Source of the DNA: Mangrovimonas yunxiaonensis
GTDB lineage: Bacteria; Bacteroidota; Bacteroidia; Flavobacteriales; Flavobacteriaceae
DNA: 64,000 nucleotides
Assembly: GCF_000733475.1 (NCBI RefSeq)
Contig: NZ_JPFK01000009.1
Location: 62,001-126,000, forward strand
Reading direction: 5' to 3'
In this document: in pieces, positions 44,523 to 55,291 of the stretch
Position numbering within the stretch: the stretch's first letter is position 1
Layout: the number at the start of each line of letters is the position of its first letter
Notes under the pieces: model-generated
The model's input: only the letters and a program-made list of their open reading frames with translations
The model's database searches: none
What the model was told of the DNA's origin: nothing
Program-made: the position numbers and the translations under genes

Positions 44523-44607
44523 GTAAATTATAACAACTTTAGTCACGGTTTATTTTATATTCAAAAAAATGTGAATATTAATTTAATCACAAAAAATATA
44601 TGTAATT

Positions 44608-47367
44608 TTGGCAATTCAAAAACCGAGCCATACTTTTACAAAAATACATTTAAAAGCATTGCGTACAAACTACTTCAACATACTTTTTGCCTTAAGTTTT
44701 ACCGTGTTTATTAACACTTTTTGTTTGGCGCAAGACCTCCCTAAACAAGGCGGGCAGATTAAGGCAAATGCCCAAGAAAAAAACGACAGCATAAATTTAA
44801 AGGTCGACCGTTTCTCTGAAGTGAAAGCCCAAGAGATTGCACAAGATACAACAACCCAAGATTCGGTAAAAACCAAGACAGAATACCTTACCGGAGAGGT
44901 AACCTACAAAGCCCAAGACTCTAACTACTTTAATGTTAAAGAGCAAAAAGTGTACCTGTATAACAATGCCGAAGTATACTACGAGGACATGGAGCTAAAA
45001 GCAGGGGTGATTGTTATAGACTACGGGAAAGACGAGGTGTATGCCGGACGAATTAAAGACTCCTTGGGCGAGTACTCACAGCGCCCCGTTTTTAAACAAG
45101 GCGAAAATATTGTAGAACCAGACTCCATACGGTTCAATATTAAAACCGAAAAGGCTTTGGTGTTCAACTCCAAAACCGAACAGCAAGGCATGAACATACA
45201 CGCCCCCATTACCAAAAAGGAAAACGATTCGGTTATCTTTTTATATAAAGGACGGTTTACCACTTCTAAGGATATTGACAACCCCGAGTATTACTTTCAA
45301 GCCAATAAAATTAAACTTGTCCCAAAAAAGAAAATTGTTGTGGGCCCGACCAATATGGTCATTGCCGATGTACCAACCCCAATTGGGTTACCATTTGGTT
45401 TTTTCCCGTTGACGGACAAACATACCTCCGGCGTTTTAATCCCTAGTTTTGGCGAGCAAAGCGAACGGGGTTATTTTTTACAAAATGGGGGGTATTATTT
45501 TGCGATTAGCGATTATTTAGATCTGGCCGTTTTGGGCGATTATTATACCAACGGCAGTTATGGTCTTAGGCTAGAAAGCAACTATGCCAAGCGTTACCGC
45601 TATTCTGGCAATTTAGGGTTTAGGTACGAAAGTTTAATTACGAGCGAACGTGGCTTCCCTAATTATGGCAAATCAAACATTTACAACATTAGGTGGTCGC
45701 ATATGCAAGACTCCAAGGCAAGTCCTAATTCTAGGTTTTCGGCCTCGGTAAACTTGGGTAGTAGTAAGTATTACAAATCGTCCTTAAACCAGGTAAACAC
45801 CCCTAGCTTTTTAAACAACACCATGGCCTCGTCTGTATCGTACTCCAAAACCTTTCAAGGCGAACCACAAATAAACGCGAGTGTTACAGCCACCCACTCG
45901 CAAAACACCAACACCGAGTCCATTAGCATGACCCTACCTACAGTACAGGCAAGCATGAGCAGGGTGTTTCCTTTTGCATCAAAATCGGGGACTAAAAAAG
46001 GCATCATTCAAAACATTAACTTTCAATACAACTTAAGAGCAGAGAACCGCATTCAAACCTCCGATTCGCTTTTCTTTAAAAAAGAAATGTGGGACGATGC
46101 TAAAAACGGCATTAAGCACAGCATTCCGCTTAGCACCAATTTTAAGGTGTTTAAATACTTTAGTGTTAGCGCGAGCACCAACTTTGAAGAAAACTGGGTA
46201 TTTAAAACCGTTAGGCAATCGTACGACACCCAAAACCAAATGGTTGTCGAGACCGAAAACAATGGGTTCGATAGCTTTAGAACCTATAATTTTAGTGCCA
46301 GTTTAGGAACGACCCTTTACGGTATGTTTAACTTCGAAAAAGAAGGCGAGGATAGAAAAATAAAGGCCATACGGCATGTTATGAGGCCGTCTATAAGCTA
46401 TAACATTAACCCCGCTTTCGACCAGTATTACGACACTTATGAGGTGATAGATGCCGATGGCACAACAACTTCTGAAGAATATACAAGGTTTGAAAACAGC
46501 ATCTTTGGAAGCCCCAACAACCGCTTTTCTAGCTCGATGGCCTTTGCTTTAGGCAATAACATAGAAGCAAAAGTGCGCGACAAGGACTCTACAGCCACCG
46601 AACCAAAGAAAATTAAGATTTTAGACAACCTTAATTTCTCAACCAGTTATAATTTTGCCGCCGATTCGGTAAAATGGCAACCTCTAAGGGTTTCTGGAAG
46701 CACCCAAATCTTAAACAACAAAATGAGCATAAACTTTGGCGCCACCTTAGATCCTTATGCTCTTGATAACAACAACCGCAAAATAGACAAATGGAATGTT
46801 GACAACGGCGGAAGCTTGTTTAGGTTAAGCAGTGCTAATCTTACCATGAACTACACCCTATCCAACACCACTTTCGATGGTGGGCAAAGCGATAGGTCGG
46901 TGCAGGAAAACTTGCGTAGTGGTGGTCGGGCAGACGATTTATTTGGCCGCGCCCAAGATTTTGCCGACCAAACCTATTACGAAGATGAAGAAGATGATGA
47001 GGAAGACGAAAAACCAAGCGAGCTTTACAGCTCCCCAATCCCGTGGAGCCTCCGGTTGGCTTATGCCCTAAACTACAACAATACGGCTAGGCAAAATGAA
47101 GTCTCTTCGCACTCGCTTATGTTTTCTGGCGATGTCGAACTTTCGCCAAGATGGACCGTAGGCGCATCCTCTGGTTACGACTTTAAAAACCAAGGCTTTA
47201 CCTATACCCAACTGCGCTTTGAACGCGACTTGTTAAGCTGGCGCATGAGCTTTAACTGGGTGCCCTTTAGCGCTAGAAGCTCATGGTACTTTTTTATAGG
47301 TATTAAATCCAACTTATTAAAAGACATTAAATACGATAAGCGTCGTCAACCAGACCAACAATTGTAA
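44608..47367 (+). CDS. lptD: LptD-like outer-membrane LPS assembly protein
   Basis: The 919-residue protein has a signal region (FNILFALSFTVFINTFCLA), an OstA/LptA-like N-terminal domain (LTGEVTYKAQDSNYFN, LYNNAEVYYEDMELKAGVIVID) and a large beta-barrel with many alternating aromatic strands. A short acidic loop (YEDEEDDEEDEK) lies near the C-terminus. It should insert LPS in the outer membrane. The start is uncertain: the TTG at 44608 overlaps a TAATTTTG box, and the TTG at 44659 gives a tidier signal peptide. Confidence 0.85.
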   Translation: MAIQKPSHTFTKIHLKALRTNYFNILFALSFTVFINTFCLAQDLPKQGGQIKANAQEKNDSINLKVDRFSEVKAQEIAQDTTTQDSVKTKTEYLTGEVTYKAQDSNYFNVKEQKVYLYNNAEVYYEDMELKAGVIVIDYGKDEVYAGRIKDSLGEYSQRPVFKQGENIVEPDSIRFNIKTEKALVFNSKTEQQGMNIHAPITKKENDSVIFLYKGRFTTSKDIDNPEYYFQANKIKLVPKKKIVVGPTNMVIADVPTPIGLPFGFFPLTDKHTSGVLIPSFGEQSERGYFLQNGGYYFAISDYLDLAVLGDYYTNGSYGLRLESNYAKRYRYSGNLGFRYESLITSERGFPNYGKSNIYNIRWSHMQDSKASPNSRFSASVNLGSSKYYKSSLNQVNTPSFLNNTMASSVSYSKTFQGEPQINASVTATHSQNTNTESISMTLPTVQASMSRVFPFASKSGTKKGIIQNINFQYNLRAENRIQTSDSLFFKKEMWDDAKNGIKHSIPLSTNFKVFKYFSVSASTNFEENWVFKTVRQSYDTQNQMVVETENNGFDSFRTYNFSASLGTTLYGMFNFEKEGEDRKIKAIRHVMRPSISYNINPAFDQYYDTYEVIDADGTTTSEEYTRFENSIFGSPNNRFSSSMAFALGNNIEAKVRDKDSTATEPKKIKILDNLNFSTSYNFAADSVKWQPLRVSGSTQILNNKMSINFGATLDPYALDNNNRKIDKWNVDNGGSLFRLSSANLTMNYTLSNTTFDGGQSDRSVQENLRSGGRADDLFGRAQDFADQTYYEDEEDDEEDEKPSELYSSPIPWSLRLAYALNYNNTARQNEVSSHSLMFSGDVELSPRWTVGASSGYDFKNQGFTYTQLRFERDLLSWRMSFNWVPFSARSSWYFFIGIKSNLLKDIKYDKRRQPDQQL

Positions 47368-47379
47368 TCCGCTATAGTC

Positions 47380-47763
47380 ATGAAACGTATTATTACAACA
47401 CCAAATGCCCCAGCACCAATAGGCCCTTACAACCAAGCTGTACTTGTTAACGGCATATTGTATACCTCTGGACAAATTGCCATAAACCCCAGTACCGGAG
47501 TGCTAATTACCGAAGACATCAAAACCGAAACCCAACAGGTTATGGAAAACTTAAAAGCGGTTTTAACAGCAGCAGGCATGACGTTTGACGATGTGTTTAA
47601 AGCAACTATTTTTGTTAGCGATATGCACAACTTTAGTCAAGTTAACGAGGTTTATGCCACCTATTTTAACGAAAGCATTGCCCCTGCCAGAGAAACGGTA
47701 GAAGTGGCCAACCTGCCTAAATTTGTTAATGTAGAAATAAGTGTTATGGCTACCAATGGGTAG
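47380..47763 (+). CDS. ridA: RidA-family enamine/imine deaminase
   Basis: The 127-residue protein starts TTPNAPAPIGPYNQAVLVNGILYTSGQIAINP, the RidA signature, and ends with VEVANLPKFVNVEISVMA. The conserved active-site Arg lies in SIAPARETVEV. RidA removes reactive 2-aminoacrylate. It lies 12 bp after the LptD-like gene. Confidence 0.95.
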   Translation: MKRIITTPNAPAPIGPYNQAVLVNGILYTSGQIAINPSTGVLITEDIKTETQQVMENLKAVLTAAGMTFDDVFKATIFVSDMHNFSQVNEVYATYFNESIAPARETVEVANLPKFVNVEISVMATNG

Positions 47764-47799
47764 TGCAAAGAGGGGGTGTTTTAGCTAAAATAGGACCGC

Positions 47800-48660
47800 T
47801 TACAGTTGTGATGTGTGGAATTTTACCAACCCGTCTATTGGGCGGCGTTCAAAATTACCTGTTTTAAACCCAAATTCCTTGGCCATAGCTTTAATATCAT
47901 CTTGGATATAAAACGCTATCGAGCCAACGAAATGCAGCGGCACGTCCTCAAGCTCCTTTTTATATTGCATAACCAAGTTTTCAAAAAATAACCGTAGCCC
48001 ATCATTAATCAAACCTTGCATATACTCCGAAGTTTTATTTAAAACTAAAAACTCTGCAAAACCCGCTAAAAAAGCATTAGGGTTGGGTTGTTTATATAAC
48101 TGGTACTTAAGGTAATCGGCATCTAAATTATATTGGCTTTCGAAGGCTGCTTTGATATTTTCTGGCATGTGGTTAAAATAATACCCCCTTATAAGCGCGC
48201 GGCCAAAGTAGTTTCCACTAGCATCGTCCATAACAGAATAGCCTAACGATTCTACATTCTGGAAAAGCGTTTTTCCGTTGTAATAACTGCAATTGGATCC
48301 TGTTCCTAAAATACAGACCACTGCGGCCTCAAACGGAGTATTTATAGTGGCTCTTACAGCTGCCATGGTATCTTCTTCCACCTCAATATGCGCTGCCTTA
48401 AACACGTCTAGCAACACCTCCTTAAGCATTTGCTTAGGTGTGGCGGTGCCACAACCAGCACCATAAAAATAAAGGAGGGTTACGGCATCTTTACAATCGG
48501 CAAGTGCCGGACTCTCAAAAATTCGTTGTTTTAACGTATCGCGGTCTAGAATGGCTGGATTAAGGCCTTTGGTTGTGATTTTCTCTAAAACTTGGGCACC
48601 CGTTTTATCAACTGGTATCCAGTCGCACTTGGTAGATCCGCTATCGGCAATTAATATCAT
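47800..48660 (-). CDS. N-acetylglucosamine kinase-like protein (BadF/BadG family)
   Basis: The 286-residue ATPase has the phosphate-1 motif DSGSTKCDW at residues 6-14, a second glycine motif LGTGSN with SYYNG, and the adenosine region HFVGSIAFYIQ. Bacteroidota members are usually called N-acetylglucosamine or glucosamine kinase. It lies 56 bp after gap, in a glycolytic neighbourhood, which fits feeding amino sugars into glycolysis. The substrate is inferred. Confidence 0.82.
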   Translation of the reverse strand: MILIADSGSTKCDWIPVDKTGAQVLEKITTKGLNPAILDRDTLKQRIFESPALADCKDAVTLLYFYGAGCGTATPKQMLKEVLLDVFKAAHIEVEEDTMAAVRATINTPFEAAVVCILGTGSNCSYYNGKTLFQNVESLGYSVMDDASGNYFGRALIRGYYFNHMPENIKAAFESQYNLDADYLKYQLYKQPNPNAFLAGFAEFLVLNKTSEYMQGLINDGLRLFFENLVMQYKKELEDVPLHFVGSIAFYIQDDIKAMAKEFGFKTGNFERRPIDGLVKFHTSQL

Positions 48661-48715
48661 GAAAAAAGTAATGTAGCTGTCGTTTCGTTGTACTAGCAGC
48701 TGGTATTGTCGTTAT

Positions 48716-49717
48716 TTACAGCTGGTGAATGTGCACCGCCAAATCAACCAATTTATTAGAATATCCAAACTCATTGTCGTACCAGGCGACTATTTTATAA
48801 AATTTCGGACTAAGCTCAATTCCTGCTTCAGCATCAAAAATGCTTATTCGGGGGTCGCTTACAAAGTCCTGAGACACCACAGCTTGATCGGTATATCCTA
48901 GAATGCCTTTTAACGCTCCTTCTGAAGCGGTTTTAAAAGCTGCTTTAATGGCTTGGTAAGATGTATCTTTTAGCAAACGTACGGTAAGGTCTACCACCGA
49001 TACATCGGCTGTTGGTACGCGAAAGGCCATTCCGGTAAGTTTTCCATCTAATTTAGGAATTACCTTCCCTACGGCTTTAGCCGCTCCTGTGGTGGTTGGA
49101 ATAATATTTACCATGGCCGAACGCCCTAAGCGGTAGTTTTTTCTAGAAGGAGAATCGACCGTAAACTGCGAGGATGTCGTAGCGTGAATGGTTGTCATTA
49201 AGGCTTCATCTATGCCAAAATTATCGTCTAAAACCTTAGCTATTGGTGCCAGGCAATTGGTAGTACACGAGGCGTTAGAAACAATTGTATCTGAAGCTTT
49301 AACCTCCTGGTGGTTTACCCCCATAACAAACATAGGAGCATCTTTGCTAGGCGCCGAAATAACTACTTTTTTTGCACCGGCAGCAATGTGTTGCTTCGCG
49401 GTGTCTACGGTTTTAAAAATCCCAGTACAATCGGCAACCACATCTACCTCCACAGCATCCCATTTTAAGGCTTTAGGCTCTCTCTCGGCAGTAACTCTTA
49501 CAGTTTTGCCATTAACCACCAAGTTACCATCTTTCACCACAATGCTGCCATTAAACTTACCATGTACAGAGTCGTACTCCAACAAATACGCTAAATGGTC
49601 AACATCCAGCAAATCGTTAATAGCAACAACCTCCACATCTGGCCTGTTAATGGTCGCTCTAAAGACCAATCGGCCTATTCTTCCAAAGCCGTTAATTCCT
49701 AATTTTAATATCGCCAT
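48716..49717 (-). CDS. gap: Type I glyceraldehyde-3-phosphate dehydrogenase
   Basis: The 333-residue protein has the Rossmann start [15 protein letters not shown], the catalytic Cys in [17 protein letters not shown], the His in TIHATT and the conserved [12 protein letters not shown] near the C-terminus. It catalyses the oxidative phosphorylation step of glycolysis. It is 14 bp after pfkA and so is part of a glycolytic operon. Confidence 0.97.
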   Translation of the reverse strand: MAILKLGINGFGRIGRLVFRATINRPDVEVVAINDLLDVDHLAYLLEYDSVHGKFNGSIVVKDGNLVVNGKTVRVTAEREPKALKWDAVEVDVVADCTGIFKTVDTAKQHIAAGAKKVVISAPSKDAPMFVMGVNHQEVKASDTIVSNASCTTNCLAPIAKVLDDNFGIDEALMTTIHATTSSQFTVDSPSRKNYRLGRSAMVNIIPTTTGAAKAVGKVIPKLDGKLTGMAFRVPTADVSVVDLTVRLLKDTSYQAIKAAFKTASEGALKGILGYTDQAVVSQDFVSDPRISIFDAEAGIELSPKFYKIVAWYDNEFGYSNKLVDLAVHIHQL

Positions 49718-49731
49718 ATTTTTAATATTTT

Positions 49732-50718
49732 TTAAGTGGTCATAATATCAGACACACGTAGTAATTCCATATTTATTTTCGATTGCCCTTTTACGGCATT
49801 CTCCAGAGGGGTAAGCGCCATTTTATCGTTTTGTAGGCCTACCATAAAATTGGTTTTCCCTTCTAAAAGGCTTTCAACTGCTTTAACCCCCATACGGCTG
49901 GCCAAAACCCTATCGAAACACGAAGGCGAACCACCGCGCTGCATGTGCCCTAAAACAGACACTCGCACATCGTATTCCAGCATGTTTTCTTCAACATAGT
50001 CCTTTAATTCAAAGACATTCTTCCCTATTTTATCGCCTTCGGCAACCACAACAATGCTTGAGGATTTTCCCGATTGCTTGCTTCGCCTTAACGACTCTAA
50101 AAGCCGCTCCAAACCTAGGTCTTCTTCAGGGATTAAAATCTCCTCTGCTCCTGCTCCTACACCCGCGTTTAGGGCAATATGCCCGGCATCGCGCCCCATA
50201 ACCTCAACAAAAAATAAGCGGTTGTGCGAACTTGCCGTATCTCGAATTTTATCAATGGCCTCTACAACCGTATTTAGTGCCGTATCGTAGCCCAAGGTAT
50301 GCGAAGTGCCAAAAATATCGTTGTCTATAGTACCCGGAATGCCCATAATGGGTATTTTATAGGTGTTGTTGAATACCATGGCTCCGGTAAAAGTCCCATC
50401 GCCCCCAATGGCTATTAAGGCATCTACTTGGGCTTTTTTTAATTCCTGATAAGCTTTTTCCCGGCCTTCTGGACTTAAAAAATCACGTGAGCGTGCAGAT
50501 TTTAAAACCGTGCCGCCTTTGTTAATAATGCCTTTAACGCTACGGGCGTCCATGGGCTTAAAATCACCTTCTATCATGCCTTGAAACCCCCGGTAAATGC
50601 CGAGACATTCAATATTATGATACGCACAGGCCCTAACTACCGACCTGATTGCAGCATTCATTCCTGGGGCATCGCCGCCAGATGTAAACACGGCAATTTT
50701 ATTTATAGGTATTGTCAT
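49732..50718 (-). CDS. pfkA: ATP-dependent 6-phosphofructokinase
   Basis: From the ATG at 50718 the protein has 328 residues; a TTG at 50727 would add three more. It has the ATP motif [21 protein letters not shown], the substrate loop GIPGTIDND, and [12 protein letters not shown] near the C-terminus. It phosphorylates fructose 6-phosphate, the committed step of glycolysis, and precedes gap. Confidence 0.97.
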   Translation of the reverse strand: MTIPINKIAVFTSGGDAPGMNAAIRSVVRACAYHNIECLGIYRGFQGMIEGDFKPMDARSVKGIINKGGTVLKSARSRDFLSPEGREKAYQELKKAQVDALIAIGGDGTFTGAMVFNNTYKIPIMGIPGTIDNDIFGTSHTLGYDTALNTVVEAIDKIRDTASSHNRLFFVEVMGRDAGHIALNAGVGAGAEEILIPEEDLGLERLLESLRRSKQSGKSSSIVVVAEGDKIGKNVFELKDYVEENMLEYDVRVSVLGHMQRGGSPSCFDRVLASRMGVKAVESLLEGKTNFMVGLQNDKMALTPLENAVKGQSKINMELLRVSDIMTT

Positions 50719-50794
50719 TAATTTCAATTTTCAACGTAAATCTATATAAAGAAAATGAATAAAATAGGTGCTGGCAAAAATATTTTAAGGGCTT

Positions 50795-53700
50795 TTAATC
50801 GGTGTTCGATTTTTTAAACCCAATATACCCTGGTTGCTCTACGGCCTCTTCTTTTGGAGCATCATCGTCTTCTTCTCGCGCTTCTGTAGCTTTAACAGAG
50901 CCTTTGAATATTTTCTGAATCAATTCTTTAAAAGTATCAAAATCGACCGAATATGCAATACCAAGTCCTTGTGTATAGCCAATTTCTTCGCCTAAATTCC
51001 GGATACTGTTTTCCCTATTGAACACTTTTGCGGTTAGCGTTCCCTCTTCATTCAACAAAAAGTCTATTTGAACATCGCCGGCCACCACCGTTTCGCCAAC
51101 GCCTCCAACGGGCACCCCTAGCTTACTGTTAAGCATAATCCTATCGCTTATGTTGGTTTGCAGGGTAACGCCTAGTCGGTCTGTGGTTTGATATTCTGGT
51201 GTGTTTTCTCCAGCTTCGTAGTTTAGGCCTACATTTACTTTGTTGTCGCTACTGGTTAGCAGCCCATTTACAATGCCGTTAAGCCGCTCTGTAATGGTTC
51301 CTGTAAAGTTTATGTTAAACCTGTTAGAGAAAGCTCCTGTAGCCAAAAGGTATAGCGCTTGGTTGTCGCGGTCTTCTTTAGAATCTAACCTATAATTTAA
51401 CTCCGACTTTACGGTAGAACTCACATTAGGAAATACAAAATCGAAATTGATTTCTGGTTTTTCCAGCTGCCCGGTTAATGTGGTCTCTAAATTTACAGGA
51501 ATGCTCCTGTTTATGGGGTTATCCAGTAATGGCGAAGGGTTAGCCCTGGTTTTGTATTCGGCTTTAATGTCTATCCGTGCTTTTAACGGGTCGCCATCCC
51601 AAGCTAGGTTTCCTTCCAGTACGTTGAATTTTTTTTGTACAAAGCCACCATATAAAAAATTATACACCCCTTCAAACACCACAAAGTCGCCATACATATT
51701 AAACTTTCCGTTGGTATTGATATCGATTAACAAACCGCCTTCTCCCCGACCGCGAATGGTGCTTCCAGAGTTTTTATCGATAACAATCTCTATTTCGGCA
51801 TCTTGGGTAATCTCTAAGTCAAAATCAAGTTCTAGGCCCGACACATTAGTCGATGAGATTTCCTCACCTTTTAGCTTGGCGGCTTTTTCTTCTGGAGTTA
51901 AAAAATGAATGTACGAATTGTCACCAAAAGATTCGGTATCGCTTAGCGGAATAACAAATACGGTTCCGGGATTGGTTTCTGCCAACACATCGATAACCAA
52001 CTGTTCTGTTGGCCCAAAAATTCTGGCACGCCCATTAATAAAAGCGGTACCGTAATACAGCGACTCTTCTTCTTCCTTGGTGTTTAGCACCAGTAAATTA
52101 TCGGAAGCCACCTCGAGGTCTAGACTCCATTTAGAAAAGTTATCGTGGGAAATAGACCCGTTTAACACGCCCTTAGTATGGTGTGCTGTGTCTTCTATGT
52201 TTAATGTGTTAAAGATAAAGCTTTGCTGGTTTAGTATGACCGTGCTGCCTGAATCGAATTTAAAATCGGTGTTGAGTTCGTTTATGGTTAACCCTCCACG
52301 GTCCAAAAGCAGCGTACCGTCTAAACTTGGGTCTTTTAAGGCGCCTGTTACAGTAGCTGTACCGGTAACCTCGCCCCTAATGTTACTAAGCACGTCCTCT
52401 AGAAAAGGATTTAATGGCTGAAGGTTGAATTGGTTAAACCTGAGGTCGACATCCAAAAGGGCCTGTTCCCCCTGGGCATCGATATTTCCTACGGCTCTAA
52501 ACGATTCTGTGTCGTCGTCCTTTATCCCTATGTCTACATTGTAATAGGTTAGGGTTTTATTACCAATAATGTTCGCATCGAAAGCTCCTAAATTAAGGGT
52601 GTTCAACTCAAAATCATCTATGGTCACTTGCGCATTTGGAAGGTAATCGCCGTTTTCCTGTAAAATATCGAGACGCCCATTTACCATACCGCCTAACGAC
52701 AGGCCTTCGATGTCTGGTATAATATGATCTAACTGTACCTGGTTAAAATTAAGCTTAATGTCCTTATAGGTGGAGTCTTTTAGTTGGGCTGTAAGTTTTA
52801 TGAGTTCTTGTTTGTGGCTCATGGAAATTTCGTCTATACTAAAGTTTTTAAGCCTTTTATCGAACTCTATTTTATGCAAATTGTTACGGCGGCTGTTAAT
52901 AATCCACGTGTTGCCTTTAAACGTTACATCGGAGCGCTTAATCCCAACAACCGATTTCTTGTCTTGGTTTATGGTGTGGTAAAAGTTTAGGTTATAGGCA
53001 TCTTTACTATGGTCGCCACCTTTAAACTCCGATCTTACAAACAGCGTGTCCTTTAAGGTTTTGTTTATCAGTTTAAACTTCGATAAATTATAGACTCCCG
53101 TATTAATGCTATCGACCTCTACATAGGCGTTAAACAAAGGGTTTTTGTTGTCTAATTGAAGTTCTATTTTCTCGGCAAAATAATCGAACAACCTAATTTC
53201 CGGCGATTTAAACGTTAAGTTAAACTCATCCTGATTGCTTTCTACACGCCCTCTTACATAGGTGTTTTTTCCCAACTGAATGTCTGGCACAAAAACCTCT
53301 ACAATCTTGTTATAAATTTTAAAGTTAAAATCTATGTATTGGTCGTTTTTAACCTTGTAGTGCGCATAATTGGTATAAATACTCCCCAAGGCATTTTGAA
53401 ACAGCTTCCCAATGTCCTCGAACAAAAATTCGCCTTTTAACTCGCCTTCAACAATATCTGGTGAGTTTACGGTAATGTGTCGGGTGCTGTTGGTGTACTT
53501 AGAGGTTACTTGAAAATCGACAAAATGATAATCGTCGTGCTCGTTGGTGTAATGGGTATTTGTAAACTGTATGTTTCCTGTGGCGTTGTTTACCGATGTG
53601 CCTTCCATTTTCATGTCTATCTTACCGCGAAACACCGACAGGCTGTCGTTGGTTACAAAGTTCATGGCCTTTAAGTTGGCATGGGTTACATCGGCCACAA

Positions 53701-55186
53701 AATCGAAAGTATTAATGTCTTTAGATAAATCGGCCAAACCATCAAATTTCAGTTTGAGATTTTTATCGTTAGAGCGGATTTTACCGTTAAACACCCGATC
53801 TTTTAAAACCCCGGAGACCTCAATATTTTGATAGGTATAGTTGTTGTAGGTAAACTCAAAAATATCGCCAATCATTTTCGTTTTGATGTTCATTTTTGTA
53901 AACCCAGAACCATCAACATCCAAGTTAAGCGACGTTGTTTTTACCGTGGGATCGTTTAAAAACTGCCCGATATCAAACTCATCTAAAATAATATTTCCTT
54001 TATACGAGGCATTATCAATATCATCAATATGAGTCATTTGCAAATCAGAATCAATAAACCCCAGCTCGGTGTCTATTTCTATATCGGCCACAATGGTAGA
54101 CGGCGTAACGTGCGACGTTCCTATTATGGTAAAATCGCCCAACTTATCGAAAGCCGACGGAATAGACTCGCCCAAAACATTTGGCAGTAGGGCTTTTAAA
54201 TCCCTGTAGTTGGAAGACAGGTTGGTAAAATCGCCATACATTGAGAAGTTATTGGCAGCAGCATTAAACAAGTTCTCAAAAGTAATGTTACCGTATATTT
54301 TACTTCGGGTGCTGGTGTTAAGCTTTAAGTTGTTTACCTGTAAATTGTTTAGGGTGCCCGATAAATTAGCACTTAAACTAGCGCGTTGGTTTACGCCAAA
54401 TTCATCGTAAAACGTGTTCAGCTCATTTAAGGCAACATCGGCATGTTTAAAGGTGGCTTCTATGTTTACCTTATCGGTAAAATATTGCAAGTCCTCCCTA
54501 TTGTACAAAAACTTCACAGCACCTGTTAGGGTCGATTTTGCAGTTTTAATGTCTAAATCTTCCAGAATAATGTCGTTAGGGGTATAAGAAAAATTAGCCA
54601 CGAGATTTTTCATCTTTAACCCTCTACTGTCCAAAAATGCCAACGCATTAATGCGGGTGCTTACATCGCTGCCTTTAATAAGCAGGTTGGTTGTATTGGT
54701 ATTAATTTTTGTGAACTCAAGAATTTTTGGCGTTTCTTTATTTTCATCTATCAGCCTAAATATCCCATCCACTATAGTTACATCGCTCGAAGACAATAGA
54801 AAATCGCTTTTTTCCTCACTTGGCGGGTCTTCATCAAACCTAGCAACAAACACATCTAAATTGGTGTTGGTTTCCCCTTGGTAGGTTTTTATATTAAAAA
54901 TAAGCCCTTCAATATCAATATCTCCAAAGGCCAATTTACTATTATACAGGTTTTTAAAATTTAAAATAGAGGTGTTAAGCTCCAAAATACTTATTAAAGT
55001 GTCTTTTTTATAGTCTTTAACAAGAATGTCCTTTATCTCGACATCGCCATTAAATTGAAGCCCTACCCTACCAATATTAATGTTGGTGTTATAGGTTTCG
55101 TTAAGCTTATTTGTAGCATATTTACCCAAATAGGTTTGTACGGAAGGTATAGAAAGCAAGAGCACCAAAATGATGAAAAGCAGCAA
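50795..55186 (-). CDS. tamB: TamB-like translocation and assembly protein (DUF490)
   Basis: This very long protein (at least 1463 residues) starts with a hydrophobic anchor and consists of repeated beta-helical segments typical of AsmA/TamB proteins. The C-terminal TamB domain contains GEGGLLIDINTNGKFNMYGDFVVFEGVYNFLYGGFVQKKF. It probably bridges inner and outer membranes for lipid or barrel assembly. The TTG at 55184-55186 lies inside the membrane helix. The frame is open to 55297, adding the positive stretch LKRIKKFLKIASKL, but with no ATG, GTG or TTG, so the true start is unresolved. Confidence 0.85.
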   Translation of the reverse strand: MLLFIILVLLLSIPSVQTYLGKYATNKLNETYNTNINIGRVGLQFNGDVEIKDILVKDYKKDTLISILELNTSILNFKNLYNSKLAFGDIDIEGLIFNIKTYQGETNTNLDVFVARFDEDPPSEEKSDFLLSSSDVTIVDGIFRLIDENKETPKILEFTKINTNTTNLLIKGSDVSTRINALAFLDSRGLKMKNLVANFSYTPNDIILEDLDIKTAKSTLTGAVKFLYNREDLQYFTDKVNIEATFKHADVALNELNTFYDEFGVNQRASLSANLSGTLNNLQVNNLKLNTSTRSKIYGNITFENLFNAAANNFSMYGDFTNLSSNYRDLKALLPNVLGESIPSAFDKLGDFTIIGTSHVTPSTIVADIEIDTELGFIDSDLQMTHIDDIDNASYKGNIILDEFDIGQFLNDPTVKTTSLNLDVDGSGFTKMNIKTKMIGDIFEFTYNNYTYQNIEVSGVLKDRVFNGKIRSNDKNLKLKFDGLADLSKDINTFDFVADVTHANLKAMNFVTNDSLSVFRGKIDMKMEGTSVNNATGNIQFTNTHYTNEHDDYHFVDFQVTSKYTNSTRHITVNSPDIVEGELKGEFLFEDIGKLFQNALGSIYTNYAHYKVKNDQYIDFNFKIYNKIVEVFVPDIQLGKNTYVRGRVESNQDEFNLTFKSPEIRLFDYFAEKIELQLDNKNPLFNAYVEVDSINTGVYNLSKFKLINKTLKDTLFVRSEFKGGDHSKDAYNLNFYHTINQDKKSVVGIKRSDVTFKGNTWIINSRRNNLHKIEFDKRLKNFSIDEISMSHKQELIKLTAQLKDSTYKDIKLNFNQVQLDHIIPDIEGLSLGGMVNGRLDILQENGDYLPNAQVTIDDFELNTLNLGAFDANIIGNKTLTYYNVDIGIKDDDTESFRAVGNIDAQGEQALLDVDLRFNQFNLQPLNPFLEDVLSNIRGEVTGTATVTGALKDPSLDGTLLLDRGGLTINELNTDFKFDSGSTVILNQQSFIFNTLNIEDTAHHTKGVLNGSISHDNFSKWSLDLEVASDNLLVLNTKEEEESLYYGTAFINGRARIFGPTEQLVIDVLAETNPGTVFVIPLSDTESFGDNSYIHFLTPEEKAAKLKGEEISSTNVSGLELDFDLEITQDAEIEIVIDKNSGSTIRGRGEGGLLIDINTNGKFNMYGDFVVFEGVYNFLYGGFVQKKFNVLEGNLAWDGDPLKARIDIKAEYKTRANPSPLLDNPINRSIPVNLETTLTGQLEKPEINFDFVFPNVSSTVKSELNYRLDSKEDRDNQALYLLATGAFSNRFNINFTGTITERLNGIVNGLLTSSDNKVNVGLNYEAGENTPEYQTTDRLGVTLQTNISDRIMLNSKLGVPVGGVGETVVAGDVQIDFLLNEEGTLTAKVFNRENSIRNLGEEIGYTQGLGIAYSVDFDTFKELIQKIFKGSVKATEAREEDDDAPKEEAVEQPGYIGFKKSNTD

Positions 55187-55291
55187 AATAATGGCTGCTA
55201 ACTTAGATGCTATTTTTAAAAATTTTTTGATACGTTTTAAAGTTATAACTTTGACTTCAAAATTAACAATTATTGTGCCTAAATATTCATA

